Shown piece by piece: positions 53,092-61,993 of a stretch of DNA of 64,000 nucleotides (positions are counted from its first letter, which is position 1; each line of letters opens with the position of its first letter). The position numbers and the translations under genes are program-made. The notes beneath the pieces are model-generated. The model did not search any database and was not told the DNA's origin. It worked only from the letters and a program-made list of their open reading frames with translations. Source of the DNA: Novosphingobium aquimarinum (GTDB taxonomy: Bacteria > Pseudomonadota > Alphaproteobacteria > Sphingomonadales > Sphingomonadaceae); assembly GCF_009746585.1 (NCBI RefSeq), contig NZ_WRPO01000008.1:1-64000 (forward strand), in the 5' to 3' direction.

Positions 53092-53108
53092 TGCGGATTG
53101 CTTCCGCA
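53092..53108. promoter_or_regulatory. Candidate operator between phhA and lrp-type gene
   Basis: TGCGGA and TCCGCA form an inverted repeat with a 5-base spacer (15-18 bp footprint, typical of Lrp/AsnC sites) in the 107-base divergent gap. It is a weak call based on symmetry and position only. Confidence 0.35.
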
Positions 53109-53162
53109 GCAACCGAGCTGCTAGTGGGATTCACCAAGAATTTGCTCAATCACGAGGTATTC

Positions 53163-53624
53163 ATGCAGCTGGATCATTTCGATCGAAGGATCATCGCGTC
53201 GCTTCAGCAAGACGCGCGGATGCCCGTGGCGACCATTGCCGAGCGCGTGAACCTGTCGGCGACCCCCGTCAGCCGCCGCATCAAGCGGCTCGAAGACGAA
53301 GGCCTCATCCGCGCCTATGCGCCGGTCCTCGACGAGCGGAAGCTGGGCTTCGAACTCAACGCCTACGTGCTGATCAACCTCGCCGCGCATTCGGACGAGA
53401 ACATCGATGCCTTCGAACGCGAGATCGCGCAGAATTCCTACGTCATCGCCTGCCATGCTGTGACCGGCGACAGCGACTACCTCGTTCACGTCATCGCGCG
53501 TGACGTCGAGCACCTCAGCCAGATCACGCTGCGCAAGCTGGTGCGCATCAAGGGCGTGCGCGACGTCCGCTCGATCATCGTGCTCGAGACGATCAAGGAA
53601 GCCAACGCCCTGCCGCTGGAGTAA
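53163..53624 (+). CDS. Lrp/AsnC family regulator of the phenylalanine/tyrosine operon
   Basis: A 153-residue feast/famine regulator. The N-terminal winged HTH starts LDHFDRRIIASLQQDARM, with recognition region LSATPVSRRIKRLEDEGLI. The C-terminal RAM (AsnC) domain has VIACHAVTGDSDYLVHVIA. GAGG six bases upstream supports the ATG at 53163 over one at 53046, which would lie inside phhA. Being divergent from phhA-hppD-VOC-maiA-fahA, it probably controls that operon in response to phenylalanine, tyrosine or a downstream acid. Confidence 0.93.
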   Translation: MQLDHFDRRIIASLQQDARMPVATIAERVNLSATPVSRRIKRLEDEGLIRAYAPVLDERKLGFELNAYVLINLAAHSDENIDAFEREIAQNSYVIACHAVTGDSDYLVHVIARDVEHLSQITLRKLVRIKGVRDVRSIIVLETIKEANALPLE

Positions 53625-53690
53625 GGGAGCGCACGCCCCTCGGCGTCCCGGTATTAAGTTCCGCAGGCGTAATGAAGAACGCCTAAGTGC

Positions 53691-53781
53691 CGTCATGCTG
53701 AACTTGGTTCAGCATCCATCTCGCCACCCGAAACGACGGAGCGGGGGGCAAAATGGACCCTGAAACGAGTTCAGGGTGACG
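53691..53781. repeat. REP-like double hairpin, copy 2
   Basis: This has the same architecture and the same 91-base length as copy 1: arms at 53691-53719 and 53753-53781. The left arm folds ATGCTGAAC with GTTCAGCAT. In the right arm the equivalent bases are ACCCTGAA with TTCAGGGT, so both halves of that hairpin changed together. It lies between the convergent Lrp-type gene and the NAD-GDH gene. Confidence 0.85.
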
Positions 53782-53815
53782 GCCGTTCAATGTCGCGAAG
53801 CTCTCTCCGACGACC

Positions 53816-56800
53816 CTACCGCGTGAGCAAATGCCGCGCCTGGCTGGCGATCTGCGCGAGGATCGCAGGCGTCACCGGGACTGCGCCCTCGGCTCGAGTC
53901 ACCATGCCGCGGAACGTGGCGATTGCCGCCTTGTTGCGCTCGCCCCAGGCTTCGACCGCGCTGACCGGATCGGCCTTGGTCCCGCGCGACTTCGCCAGCG
54001 CGCGCAGGAAATCGAGCCGCATTTCCTGGAAATCACGCGCCAGGCCAGCGACCAGCAGCCGCTCCCAGGGGTCGGACGGCTCCATCAGCGCCGCGGTGGT
54101 CTGTGCCCAGTCGAGCCCCAGCCCGCTGCCGAGACGCGTGAAGGCGGCGACGACGAGCCTTGGTTCGATGCCAGTTGCGGCCGCAAGTTCGGCGATCCCG
54201 ACGGCACCGTCGAGGTCGAACAAGTGCACCACCGCCGCGCTTACATCCTCGGGCGCACCAATCTCACCGAGCTGGTCGCGTAGTCGCGCGGATTGCAAGC
54301 GGGCGCTGTCGCCCAGCATTTCCTTGGTCCCGGCCGACAGCACGCCGATGCCTTTTTCGAGCCGCTTTTGCAGCTCGCTCGGCACCACTCGGCCCGCACC
54401 GACTCGCAACAAGTCCGCCATATGGCTGCGCGTGATGTGCGCCAGCTTCTCGAACAGTTCGAGCCGCGCGGTCTCGCTGATCGCCACGGTTTCGAGGTGC
54501 TCCCAGATCGCGTGCAGTCCGAACAAGCGATCCGCCAAGATGAATGCGGCCGCCACTTGCGCCAGATCCGCGCCTGCTTCCTCCGCCAGTTCGAACGGAT
54601 TGACGATGCCCAGACGATTGACGATGCGGTTCGCCAGCTTGGTCGCGATGATCTCGCGGCGCAGGCGATGGCCTTCGATCTGCTTGCGATACTGCTTCTG
54701 CATCTGCGTAGGAAACGCCGCCAACAGCAAGCCGACCAGTTCGGGGTCGTCCGCCAGATCGCCGTCCTCGATCGCGGCCTGAAGCATCAGCTTGGTCGAC
54801 GACAGCAGCACCGCCAGTTCGGGGCGCGTGAGACCGCGCGACTCCAGCGCGCGCCGCGCGAGCGCTTCGTTCTCTGCCAGCCCCTCGGTTCGCCGGTCGA
54901 GATCCCCGGTTTCTTCGAGCATGTCGATCAGCCGCATGTGCGACGGCATCGCCGCTGCCCCGCCACGCTCGGCGATCGAGATCGCCAGCGCCTGCATGCG
55001 GTTGTCATCGAGCACCAGTTCGGCAACTTCGTCAGTCATCTCGACCAGCAGCTCGTTACGGCGCTTCTCCGAAAGCTTGCCGCCGCGTTGTGCCGCCGCG
55101 AGCGCAATCTTGATGTTGACCTCGTTGTCCGAGCAATCGACGCCTGCGGAGTTGTCGATAAAGTCGGTGTTTATCCGGCCGCCTCCGGCGCCGCCGCCGC
55201 GTTGCGAGAATTCGATACGGCCCGCCTGGGTCACGCCCAGATTGGCGCCCTCACCGATCACCCGCGCGCGCACTTCGGCGGCATCGACGCGGATCGGATC
55301 GTTGGTGGGATCGCCCACGGTCGCGTTGTTCTCGGTGCTCGCCTTGATGTAGGTGCCGATGCCGCCGAACCAGATCAGGTCGATCTGCGCGCGCAGGATC
55401 GCCGAGATCAGCGTCTCGGGTTCGAGCTCGGACGCATCGGTGCCGAGCATCGCACGCATCTCGTCGGACAGCGGAATGCGCTTCATCGTGCGCGCGAAGA
55501 CCCCGCCGCCCTTCGAGATCAGCGCCTTGTCGTAGTCCTCCCAGCTCGAGATCGGCAATTCAAACAAGCGCTGGCGCTCGGCCCACGACGTTTCCGGATC
55601 GGGATCGGGATCGATGAAGATGTGCCGGTGATCGAAGGCCGCGACGAGCTTGATCGCGCGCGACAGCAGCATGCCGTTGCCGAACACGTCGCCCGACATG
55701 TCGCCGCAGCCGGCGACGCGCACCGGTTCAGCCTGCACGTCGATCCCCATCTCGAGGAAATGGCGCTGCACCGAAATCCACGCACCGCGCGCGGTGATGC
55801 CCATCGCCTTGTGATCGTAGCCGTGCGAGCCGCCGCTGGCGAAGGCATCGTCGAGCCAGAAATCGCGCGATTCGGCGATGCCGTTTGCGATATCCGAGAA
55901 CTTGGCCGTGCCCTTGTCGGCAGCGACCACGAAATAGGGATCCTCGCCGTCGAGGATCACCACGCGCTCGGGATGGACCACCTTGTTATCGACGATGTTG
56001 TCGGTGATCGAGAGCAGCGAGCGGATGAAAACCTCGTAGCTTGCCTGGCCCTCGGCCGCCCAGGCGCCGCGATCGCGCGCGGGATCGGGCAGCAACTTGG
56101 GATAGAACCCGCCCTTCGCGCCGGTCGGCACGATCACCGCGTTTTTGACGCGCTGCGCTTTCATCAACCCGAGGATCTCGGTGCGGAAGTCGTCGCGGCG
56201 GTCGGACCAGCGTAGCCCGCCGCGCGCGATCGGGCCGGCGCGCAGATGGATGCCCTCGACCCGGCGCGAATAGACGAAGATCTCGCGCCATGGCACGGGG
56301 CGCGGCAGTCCCGGAACCTTGGCGGATTCGAGCTTGAAGGCCAGCGCCTCGCGCGATGCCGGCGCAAAGGCGTTGGTCCGCAGGATCGCTTCGACGAGCG
56401 CGCGCACCTGCCGCAGCACCCGGTCGTCGTTGATCGCGGCGACACCGGCGAGGCCGACGCGTATCGCATCGGAGGCCTCCTTTTCGGCGGCCGCGCGGTT
56501 ATTGGCGAAATCGGGATCGTGGCGAGCGCGGAACAGCGCGATGATCGCGCGCGTCACCTCGGGCGCGCGCCCCAGCGCATCGACCACGGTATGGATCGTA
56601 TAGTTCGAACCCGCCTGCCGCATGTAGCGATAGAAGGCACGCAACCAGTCCGCTTCGCCCGCATCGAGCGCGGCCGAAATCACAAGGCGGTTGAACACAT
56701 CGTTCTCGGCATCGTTGTTGAGAACGGCCGCGATCGCTTCTTCGATGGTGTCAGTCCGGTCGAGCAGCAATTCTGCCGGCTCGCCCGCTGGAAGCTCGAG

Positions 56801-58582
56801 CAGGAAGTCGTGGATCGTCGCGAGGCGGCCATCGTCGAGCGAGGTCGGAATCTCGGCCAGCACGCGGAACCCGAAGTGCTCGAGCGCCGGTACCGCATCC
56901 GAGAGCGGCAGACTGCCTTCGTACTGATAGACCTTCAGCCGCAGCCGCTCCGCTTCGTCTCCGGGCAGGCGGAACAAGCGCACGTCGCGGCGCGAGGCGC
57001 GTGGGCTTTGTGCGTCCGAGACGTCCTCGCTCTCGCCACCGGCGATGCGGCGAATGTGGCGAATGTCGATCGCAGCTTCGGTGGCGCCGTAATCGCTGCG
57101 ATAGCCCATCGGGAAAGCGTCGGCGTAGCGCGCGGCAATGGCCGCGGCGCGGGCCGGTTCACCGTCTGCCGCAATGGCGGCTTCCACCGCCTCGCTCCAG
57201 CCGCGCAGCATGACTTGCAGGCGCTGATCGAGATCGCGTTCCTCGGGGATGCTGTCCGCCTCACGGATATCGAGCACGTAGCGCAGCAGCGCGAGGGTTC
57301 CCGCCTCGACTTGCAAGCTCCAGTCGAGCGCGGGCGCGCCGACCTGGTCCTCGATCATGCCCTGGATCTTGCGGCGCATCTGCGTCGAGAGCATGTCGCG
57401 CGGCAGCCAGACGAACGCGAGCAAGTGCCGCGCGAGCGGCGCTTCGACCAGCACCAGCCGCGGGCGCGGGCGATCCACCAAGCTGGTCATGGCCGTGGCC
57501 ACACGCTCGACATCGTCGTCCGAGAAGCTGATCACCAGATCGTGCGGCAAGCTGGTCAGCGCGTGTGTGATCGACTTGCCGGTATGCCCGCGCGGATCGA
57601 AACCGAGGCGGCCCGACAACATCGAGAGCTGGTGACGCAACCGCGGCACGCGATCCGGCGGCGTGCCCAGCGCCTCGCTGGTCCAGATACCGGCATGAAT
57701 CGAAAGTGCAGTGACTTTGCCCCCTTCGACAATCGGCACGACGAACAGATCGAGCGGCACGCGGCGGTGCACCGTGGCGATGCGGTTCGCCTTGATCACC
57801 AACGGCGCGCGCACGTCGTCGCGGCGCAGCGCTTCATCGAACCATGCGAAGGCGCGGTCGTAGCTCGCATCGGCCAGGATCGACTTGGCACGTCGGCAGA
57901 TGCCGAGCAGCTTTTCGTGGCCTCCATCGCGTTTGCGCGTGACATGCCCCAGGATCGTGAGCTTGTCGTCGCGCAGCCATTCGAGCAGTGCGCGTCCTTC
58001 GGGATCGGTGATCCGCTGCGCATCCTCGCCCATCGTATCGACCATGCGCCGCCAATCGGTCACGGCGGCGCGAATGTCGGCGAGCGTGGATTCGATCGCC
58101 TGAGCGAGCGCGCGGCGCTGTTTGGCATCGACGCGCGCCGTCTCGATGTAGATCATCGATTCGGCCAGGATTCCTTCGCCACTGGCTTGCGAGGCCGCAG
58201 TCAGCGCCCCCTTCTTGTCGCGCCGCACCTTGATCACCGGATGGACCAGGCGGTCGACCACCAGGCCGGTCGCGGAAATCGCGAGTGCCAGCGAATCGAC
58301 GAGGAACGGCATGTCATCGTTGATGACGGCGATGCGCAGAACGCGTCGTCCCTCGCTCGACGATTCGATCTGGACGGCGGGTTCGCCCGGCGTGCGATCG
58401 CGCGCCGTTTCCAGCAGGAACGCCGCGGTCTCCTCGACCCAGTCATCTTCGAACGGGCCATCGCCGGGAAGCAGCGATTCGCGAACGCCTTGCGCGATTT
58501 CCGCGACCAGATCGCCTTTCCCCGATGCAGCGCGCTTTTTCGCGCCGCGAGGGCGACGGGGAGGGGCGACGGGTTCGGACAT
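53816..58582 (-). CDS. gdhB: NAD-specific glutamate dehydrogenase, large (L180) type
   Basis: A 1588-residue giant NAD-GDH that deaminates glutamate to 2-oxoglutarate for catabolism. The N-terminal ~700 residues contain ACT-like regulatory subdomains. The central catalytic core has PTGAKGGFYPKLLPDP with the catalytic lysine, then GDMSGDVFGNGML and DPDPETSWAERQRLFELP. The C-terminal region is helical. GGAG seven bases upstream supports the ATG at 58582. It stands alone between a repeat and the DUF4169 gene, and can consume the glutamate produced by the AST pathway. Confidence 0.96.
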   Translation of the reverse strand: MSEPVAPPRRPRGAKKRAASGKGDLVAEIAQGVRESLLPGDGPFEDDWVEETAAFLLETARDRTPGEPAVQIESSSEGRRVLRIAVINDDMPFLVDSLALAISATGLVVDRLVHPVIKVRRDKKGALTAASQASGEGILAESMIYIETARVDAKQRRALAQAIESTLADIRAAVTDWRRMVDTMGEDAQRITDPEGRALLEWLRDDKLTILGHVTRKRDGGHEKLLGICRRAKSILADASYDRAFAWFDEALRRDDVRAPLVIKANRIATVHRRVPLDLFVVPIVEGGKVTALSIHAGIWTSEALGTPPDRVPRLRHQLSMLSGRLGFDPRGHTGKSITHALTSLPHDLVISFSDDDVERVATAMTSLVDRPRPRLVLVEAPLARHLLAFVWLPRDMLSTQMRRKIQGMIEDQVGAPALDWSLQVEAGTLALLRYVLDIREADSIPEERDLDQRLQVMLRGWSEAVEAAIAADGEPARAAAIAARYADAFPMGYRSDYGATEAAIDIRHIRRIAGGESEDVSDAQSPRASRRDVRLFRLPGDEAERLRLKVYQYEGSLPLSDAVPALEHFGFRVLAEIPTSLDDGRLATIHDFLLELPAGEPAELLLDRTDTIEEAIAAVLNNDAENDVFNRLVISAALDAGEADWLRAFYRYMRQAGSNYTIHTVVDALGRAPEVTRAIIALFRARHDPDFANNRAAAEKEASDAIRVGLAGVAAINDDRVLRQVRALVEAILRTNAFAPASREALAFKLESAKVPGLPRPVPWREIFVYSRRVEGIHLRAGPIARGGLRWSDRRDDFRTEILGLMKAQRVKNAVIVPTGAKGGFYPKLLPDPARDRGAWAAEGQASYEVFIRSLLSITDNIVDNKVVHPERVVILDGEDPYFVVAADKGTAKFSDIANGIAESRDFWLDDAFASGGSHGYDHKAMGITARGAWISVQRHFLEMGIDVQAEPVRVAGCGDMSGDVFGNGMLLSRAIKLVAAFDHRHIFIDPDPDPETSWAERQRLFELPISSWEDYDKALISKGGGVFARTMKRIPLSDEMRAMLGTDASELEPETLISAILRAQIDLIWFGGIGTYIKASTENNATVGDPTNDPIRVDAAEVRARVIGEGANLGVTQAGRIEFSQRGGGAGGGRINTDFIDNSAGVDCSDNEVNIKIALAAAQRGGKLSEKRRNELLVEMTDEVAELVLDDNRMQALAISIAERGGAAAMPSHMRLIDMLEETGDLDRRTEGLAENEALARRALESRGLTRPELAVLLSSTKLMLQAAIEDGDLADDPELVGLLLAAFPTQMQKQYRKQIEGHRLRREIIATKLANRIVNRLGIVNPFELAEEAGADLAQVAAAFILADRLFGLHAIWEHLETVAISETARLELFEKLAHITRSHMADLLRVGAGRVVPSELQKRLEKGIGVLSAGTKEMLGDSARLQSARLRDQLGEIGAPEDVSAAVVHLFDLDGAVGIAELAAATGIEPRLVVAAFTRLGSGLGLDWAQTTAALMEPSDPWERLLVAGLARDFQEMRLDFLRALAKSRGTKADPVSAVEAWGERNKAAIATFRGMVTRAEGAVPVTPAILAQIASQARHLLTR

Positions 58583-58736
58583 GATGATCTCCGCAAATAA
58601 TCTTATGGGCCCAGCGCAGCGGGCGCGGCCCTTTTATCTGCGCCCATATAGGCGTGCTGGCGCGCGATGCGACACCCCGCCTGTTCGGTCAAAACATCGT
58701 CTTCGCCAGAAAGCCAAGGAGTGCTAGGATCGCGCC

Positions 58737-58931
58737 ATGGCCGAGATCGTCAATCTGAGACAGGCGCGCAAGGCGAAGCGGCGGCGCGAAGACGCTGCGG
58801 GCGCCCAGGCCAACCGCCTGCTCCACGGCCGGTCGAAGTCGCAGCGGCAAGCGCAGGAGACAGAGCGCGCCCGGCAGGAGCGCCAGCTCGAAGGTTCGCG
58901 GCGCGATACTTCCGGCGAGGGCGAAACCTGA
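58737..58931 (+). CDS. DUF4169 family small protein
   Basis: A 64-residue, very basic and highly charged protein that matches the DUF4169 family (start EIVNLRQARKAKRR). Members are confined to alphaproteobacteria and have no known function. Predicted wholly helical. Its stop overlaps the next start (TGATG) and AAGGAG lies about a dozen bases upstream. It forms a three-gene run leading toward the biotin operon. Confidence 0.85.
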   Translation: MAEIVNLRQARKAKRRREDAAGAQANRLLHGRSKSQRQAQETERARQERQLEGSRRDTSGEGET

Positions 58932-59131
58932 TGCGCTCGACGTTCGCCGATGCCAGCGTGCGGCTCTACCATCTCGAAGGCGGGCCCGACGGCGGCGCCG
59001 CGACGACGCTCTTCTATGGTCCGCTGAGCGAGGCGATGGAAATCGCCGCGCAGCAGACCGACATCGTTCAGGAAGGCCTGTTCCTCGCGACCGACAACGA
59101 TGTCGTCGCCTATCTGGATTTGCGCGAATGA
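58931..59131 (+). CDS. Small hypothetical protein
   Basis: A 66-residue cytosolic protein (starts MRSTFADASVRLYHLEGG, ends VVAYLDLRE) with no family I can name. It may form a small alpha/beta fold, acidic overall. It is held by four-base or one-base overlaps between DUF4169 and the membrane protein gene, which argues that it is a genuine gene. The longer in-frame upstream sequence is the DUF4169 gene read in another frame. Confidence 0.7.
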   Translation: MRSTFADASVRLYHLEGGPDGGAATTLFYGPLSEAMEIAAQQTDIVQEGLFLATDNDVVAYLDLRE

Positions 59132-60135
59132 TGACTCGGCAAGAGCCCGCCCCAAAAGGCCGAAAATCCGGCCTCGCGATCATGGCCGCCGCCGCACTGG
59201 CGATCCTGCTGGCCCGGTTCGCCACCGGGACCGACCTGGCCGCGCGCTATCCCTTGATCGCGACCGGCCTGTTCGTATGGATCGCGAGCGATGCGCTGAT
59301 GCTGTCGCTCGTCGCGCGCAGCCCGGATCGCAAACCGTCCCCATCCGCCGTGATCGGCGCGCTGGCAGCGGCGGCGCTGGTCGTGCTTCTCAGCGCGGCC
59401 CGACCGGTTCGCGAAACGCTGGCGGCAATGCCGTTGCTGACAGGCGCGCTTCTGCTTTTGGTGGCCGTGCAAGCAGGCTGGATCGTCGCGAAAGTCGTCA
59501 GCGGGTTCCGCAACGCCCGCGAACAGCGAATCGAGGCAGCCTTCGCCGCCGTACTCCCTGCTCCGCTGCTGCGCTTTGCCCAATCCGAGATCGCACTGCT
59601 GCGTTGCCTGTTCGCACCGCCGCGCGCGCAGCCGTGGATCCCGCAGGGGGCGAGCGGATTTGCGTGCCACAGCCAGACCGCGCCGATGCTGTGGGTGCTG
59701 CTGGTGCTCCAGGCGATCGAACTGAGCGTCACTCACCTGCTGATCAGTCACTGGAGCGAGCGCGCGGCGATCGTGCTCTCGCTGCTGACGGCGGTGGGTA
59801 TCGTCTATCTGGTCGGCTTCATCCGCTCGCTGCGGCTGCTCCCCATCCTGCTCACCGCCGAGGGGCTGCACATCCGCACCGGGTTACTGATGCAACGCTT
59901 CGTGCGGTACGAAGACATCGCCGAGGTCGCGGCCTTTCCGCCGAGCGAAGCAGTCAATGCCGCAGATACGCTCAACATGGCGGTGCTGGCCTGGCCGAAC
60001 ATGATCGTGCGTTTGCGCCAGCCGCTGCCGCGACGGCGCCACCTGCGCGCGCGGCCGCCGCTCGCCGCGATCGCCTTTCGCCCGGACCGCCCCGACGAAT
60101 TTCTCGTGGCCTTGCGCGCCCGACTGCCGGATTAA
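59128..60135 (+). CDS. Multi-TM hypothetical membrane protein
   Basis: A 335-residue membrane protein with about six hydrophobic segments (for example LAIMAAAALAILLARFATG, LLTGALLLLVAVQAGWIVA, LWVLLVLQAIELSVTHLLI and AAIVLSLLTAVGIVYLVGFI). A soluble C-terminal domain (about 245-335) follows with LHIRTGLLMQRFVRYEDIAEVAAFP, a PH-like beta pattern similar to those in YdbT/DUF304-type proteins. Function is unknown. Its start ATGATG overlaps the previous stop. Thirty-two bases then separate it from bioF. Confidence 0.75.
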   Translation: MMTRQEPAPKGRKSGLAIMAAAALAILLARFATGTDLAARYPLIATGLFVWIASDALMLSLVARSPDRKPSPSAVIGALAAAALVVLLSAARPVRETLAAMPLLTGALLLLVAVQAGWIVAKVVSGFRNAREQRIEAAFAAVLPAPLLRFAQSEIALLRCLFAPPRAQPWIPQGASGFACHSQTAPMLWVLLVLQAIELSVTHLLISHWSERAAIVLSLLTAVGIVYLVGFIRSLRLLPILLTAEGLHIRTGLLMQRFVRYEDIAEVAAFPPSEAVNAADTLNMAVLAWPNMIVRLRQPLPRRRHLRARPPLAAIAFRPDRPDEFLVALRARLPD

Positions 60136-60167
60136 AGCCGAACCCCAGCGTTGTGCCCAAGCGTGCA

Positions 60168-61361
60168 ATGCCATACCGCGCCGCCGTGCCTCGGTCCGCT
60201 TCCACTCTCGATCCGTTTGTCCGGCAAGCGCTCGCCGCGATCGACGACGCTGGCAGGCTGCGGATCACGCGTGAGGCGCAAGTCCTGCCGTGCGGCCGCA
60301 TCCGCCGCGAGGGGCGCGAGTTCCTCGATTTCTCGAGCAACGACTACCTCGGGCTCAGTCTGCATCCCCTGCTGGCCGAGCGCGCCTGCGACTGGACGCA
60401 GCGCTACGGCACGGGCTCGGGTGCGTCGCGATTGGTGACGGGCACCGGTGAGGCCGTGGAGGCGCTCGAAGCGCGCATTGCCGCGTTCAAGGGCACCGAG
60501 GCGGCGCTCCTTTTCGCGACCGGATGGCAGGCCAACGCCTCGGTCATTCCGGCGCTGCTGCAAGCGATGCCGGGCGCGGCGGTGTGCGCCGATCGTCTGG
60601 TCCACGCCAGCATGCACGCCGGGATCGCCGCGGCGGGCGCGCGCCAGCACCGCTTCCGCCACAACGATTGCGATCATCTCGAACAGTTGCTCGCCGACAA
60701 GGGCCGCGACGCGCCGGCCCGCCTGATCCTGACCGAAAGCGTGTTTTCGATGGACGGCGACGGCCCCGATCTGATCCGCCTCGGCGAAATCGCCCGTCGC
60801 CACGATGCGATCCTCTACGTCGACGAGGCCCACGCCACCGGCGTGCTCGGCCCCGGCGGAGCAGGGCTGACGGCCACGGTTCCCGGCACGGTCGACATCG
60901 TGATGGGCACGTTCGGCAAGGCGCTGGGCGGGTTCGGCGCCTATGTCGCGGGGAGCCGCGCGCTGTGCGACTATCTGCTCAACCGCGCGAGCGGCTTCGT
61001 GTTCTCGACTGCGCTGCCCCCCGCCGCGCTCGGGGCGATCGACGCGGCGCTCGATCTCGTGCCGGACATGGCCGAGGAGCGCGCGCATCTCGCCGGGCTC
61101 GCCGCCCGACTGCGCGAGGGCCTGCACGATCTCGGTATCGAACATGGCGAATCGATCAGCCAGATCGTGCCCGTCATCGTTGGCGGCGAAGCCGATGCGC
61201 TGGCGCTCGCCGAACGGTTGGAGGCAGCGGGCATGCTGGCCGCGGCGATCCGCCCGCCGACGGTTCCGCCCGGTTCGAGCCGGCTGCGCATCGCCCTCAA
61301 GGCGGGCCAGAGCTTGGCCGACGTCGATGCCCTCGTCCAGGCGATCGGCGCGAACCGGTGA
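60168..61361 (+). CDS. bioF: 8-amino-7-oxononanoate synthase
   Basis: A 397-residue PLP enzyme condensing pimeloyl-ACP with alanine in biotin synthesis. The PLP lysine is in GTFGKALGGFGAY. FLDFSSNDYLGLSLHPLL, YGTGSGASRLVTG, and YVDEAHATGVLGPGGAG are conserved. The ATG at 60168 gives a normal length; an in-frame GTG at 60153 is possible. First biotin gene of an operon in which every junction to bioA overlaps by one to four bases. Confidence 0.95.
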   Translation: MPYRAAVPRSASTLDPFVRQALAAIDDAGRLRITREAQVLPCGRIRREGREFLDFSSNDYLGLSLHPLLAERACDWTQRYGTGSGASRLVTGTGEAVEALEARIAAFKGTEAALLFATGWQANASVIPALLQAMPGAAVCADRLVHASMHAGIAAAGARQHRFRHNDCDHLEQLLADKGRDAPARLILTESVFSMDGDGPDLIRLGEIARRHDAILYVDEAHATGVLGPGGAGLTATVPGTVDIVMGTFGKALGGFGAYVAGSRALCDYLLNRASGFVFSTALPPAALGAIDAALDLVPDMAEERAHLAGLAARLREGLHDLGIEHGESISQIVPVIVGGEADALALAERLEAAGMLAAAIRPPTVPPGSSRLRIALKAGQSLADVDALVQAIGANR

Positions 61362-61993
61362 AGCTGCTGTTCGTGCATGGCTGGGGGTTCGATGCCAGCT
61401 TCTGGGACGATCTTGCCGCGCGGCTCGACGGGTTCGAACATGTGCGCGACGATCGTGGCTACTTCGGCACTCCCGCGCCCATGACTTGCGAGGGTCGCTG
61501 CATCGCCGTGACGCATTCCTTCGGCACGATGCGGCTGTTGTCTGAGCCGCCCGCTGGCCTCGCCGGGGTGATCGCGATCAACGGCTTCGATCGGTTCATC
61601 GCAAGCGACGACTATCCCGGCGTGCCGCCGCGGCTGGTCGACACGATGATCGCGCGGTTCGACCGCCGCCCACGTGCGGTGCTCGACGATTTTCTCGGGC
61701 GCTGCGGCTGCGGCCCCGCCCGCTACGAGTTCGACCGGCTGCAATTGGCCGCCGATCTCGAACGGATGCGCACGACGGATGTGCGCGGCGTGACGGCAGG
61801 ACTCGACATGCCGCTGCTTTCGTTGCAGTCGGCGCACGACCGGATCGTGCCCGCCGCCATGCGGGACGCGGCGCTCGCCGGGTCGGGCAAGCTCGAACGG
61901 TGCAACCACCCCGAAGCGGGCCATTTGCTGCCGACCGACGAACCCGACTGGTGCGCCGCGGCGATCACCGCGTTTTTGGAGAGATTTTCATGA
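61358..61993 (+). CDS. BioH-like alpha/beta hydrolase (probable pimeloyl-ACP methyl esterase)
   Basis: A 211-residue alpha/beta hydrolase starting at a GTG that overlaps the bioF stop. The oxyanion region is FVHGWGFDASFW at 6-17. The catalytic triad is probably S54 (VTHSFGT), D161 (SAHDRIVP) and H189 (EAGHLLP). The elbow is T-H-S-F-G rather than the G-W-S-L-G of E. coli BioH, and the cap region is short (about 256 residues are usual for BioH). Placed between bioF and bioC, it most likely frees pimeloyl-ACP from its methyl ester. This is inferred from context and fold, not homology to a specific BioH relative. Confidence 0.85.
   Translation: MKLLFVHGWGFDASFWDDLAARLDGFEHVRDDRGYFGTPAPMTCEGRCIAVTHSFGTMRLLSEPPAGLAGVIAINGFDRFIASDDYPGVPPRLVDTMIARFDRRPRAVLDDFLGRCGCGPARYEFDRLQLAADLERMRTTDVRGVTAGLDMPLLSLQSAHDRIVPAAMRDAALAGSGKLERCNHPEAGHLLPTDEPDWCAAAITAFLERFS

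Noticed and set aside
56246..58600. 784-codon plus-strand open frame opposite the NAD-GDH gene
   Set aside because: Antisense shadow. The minus strand encodes the conserved 1588-residue dehydrogenase.
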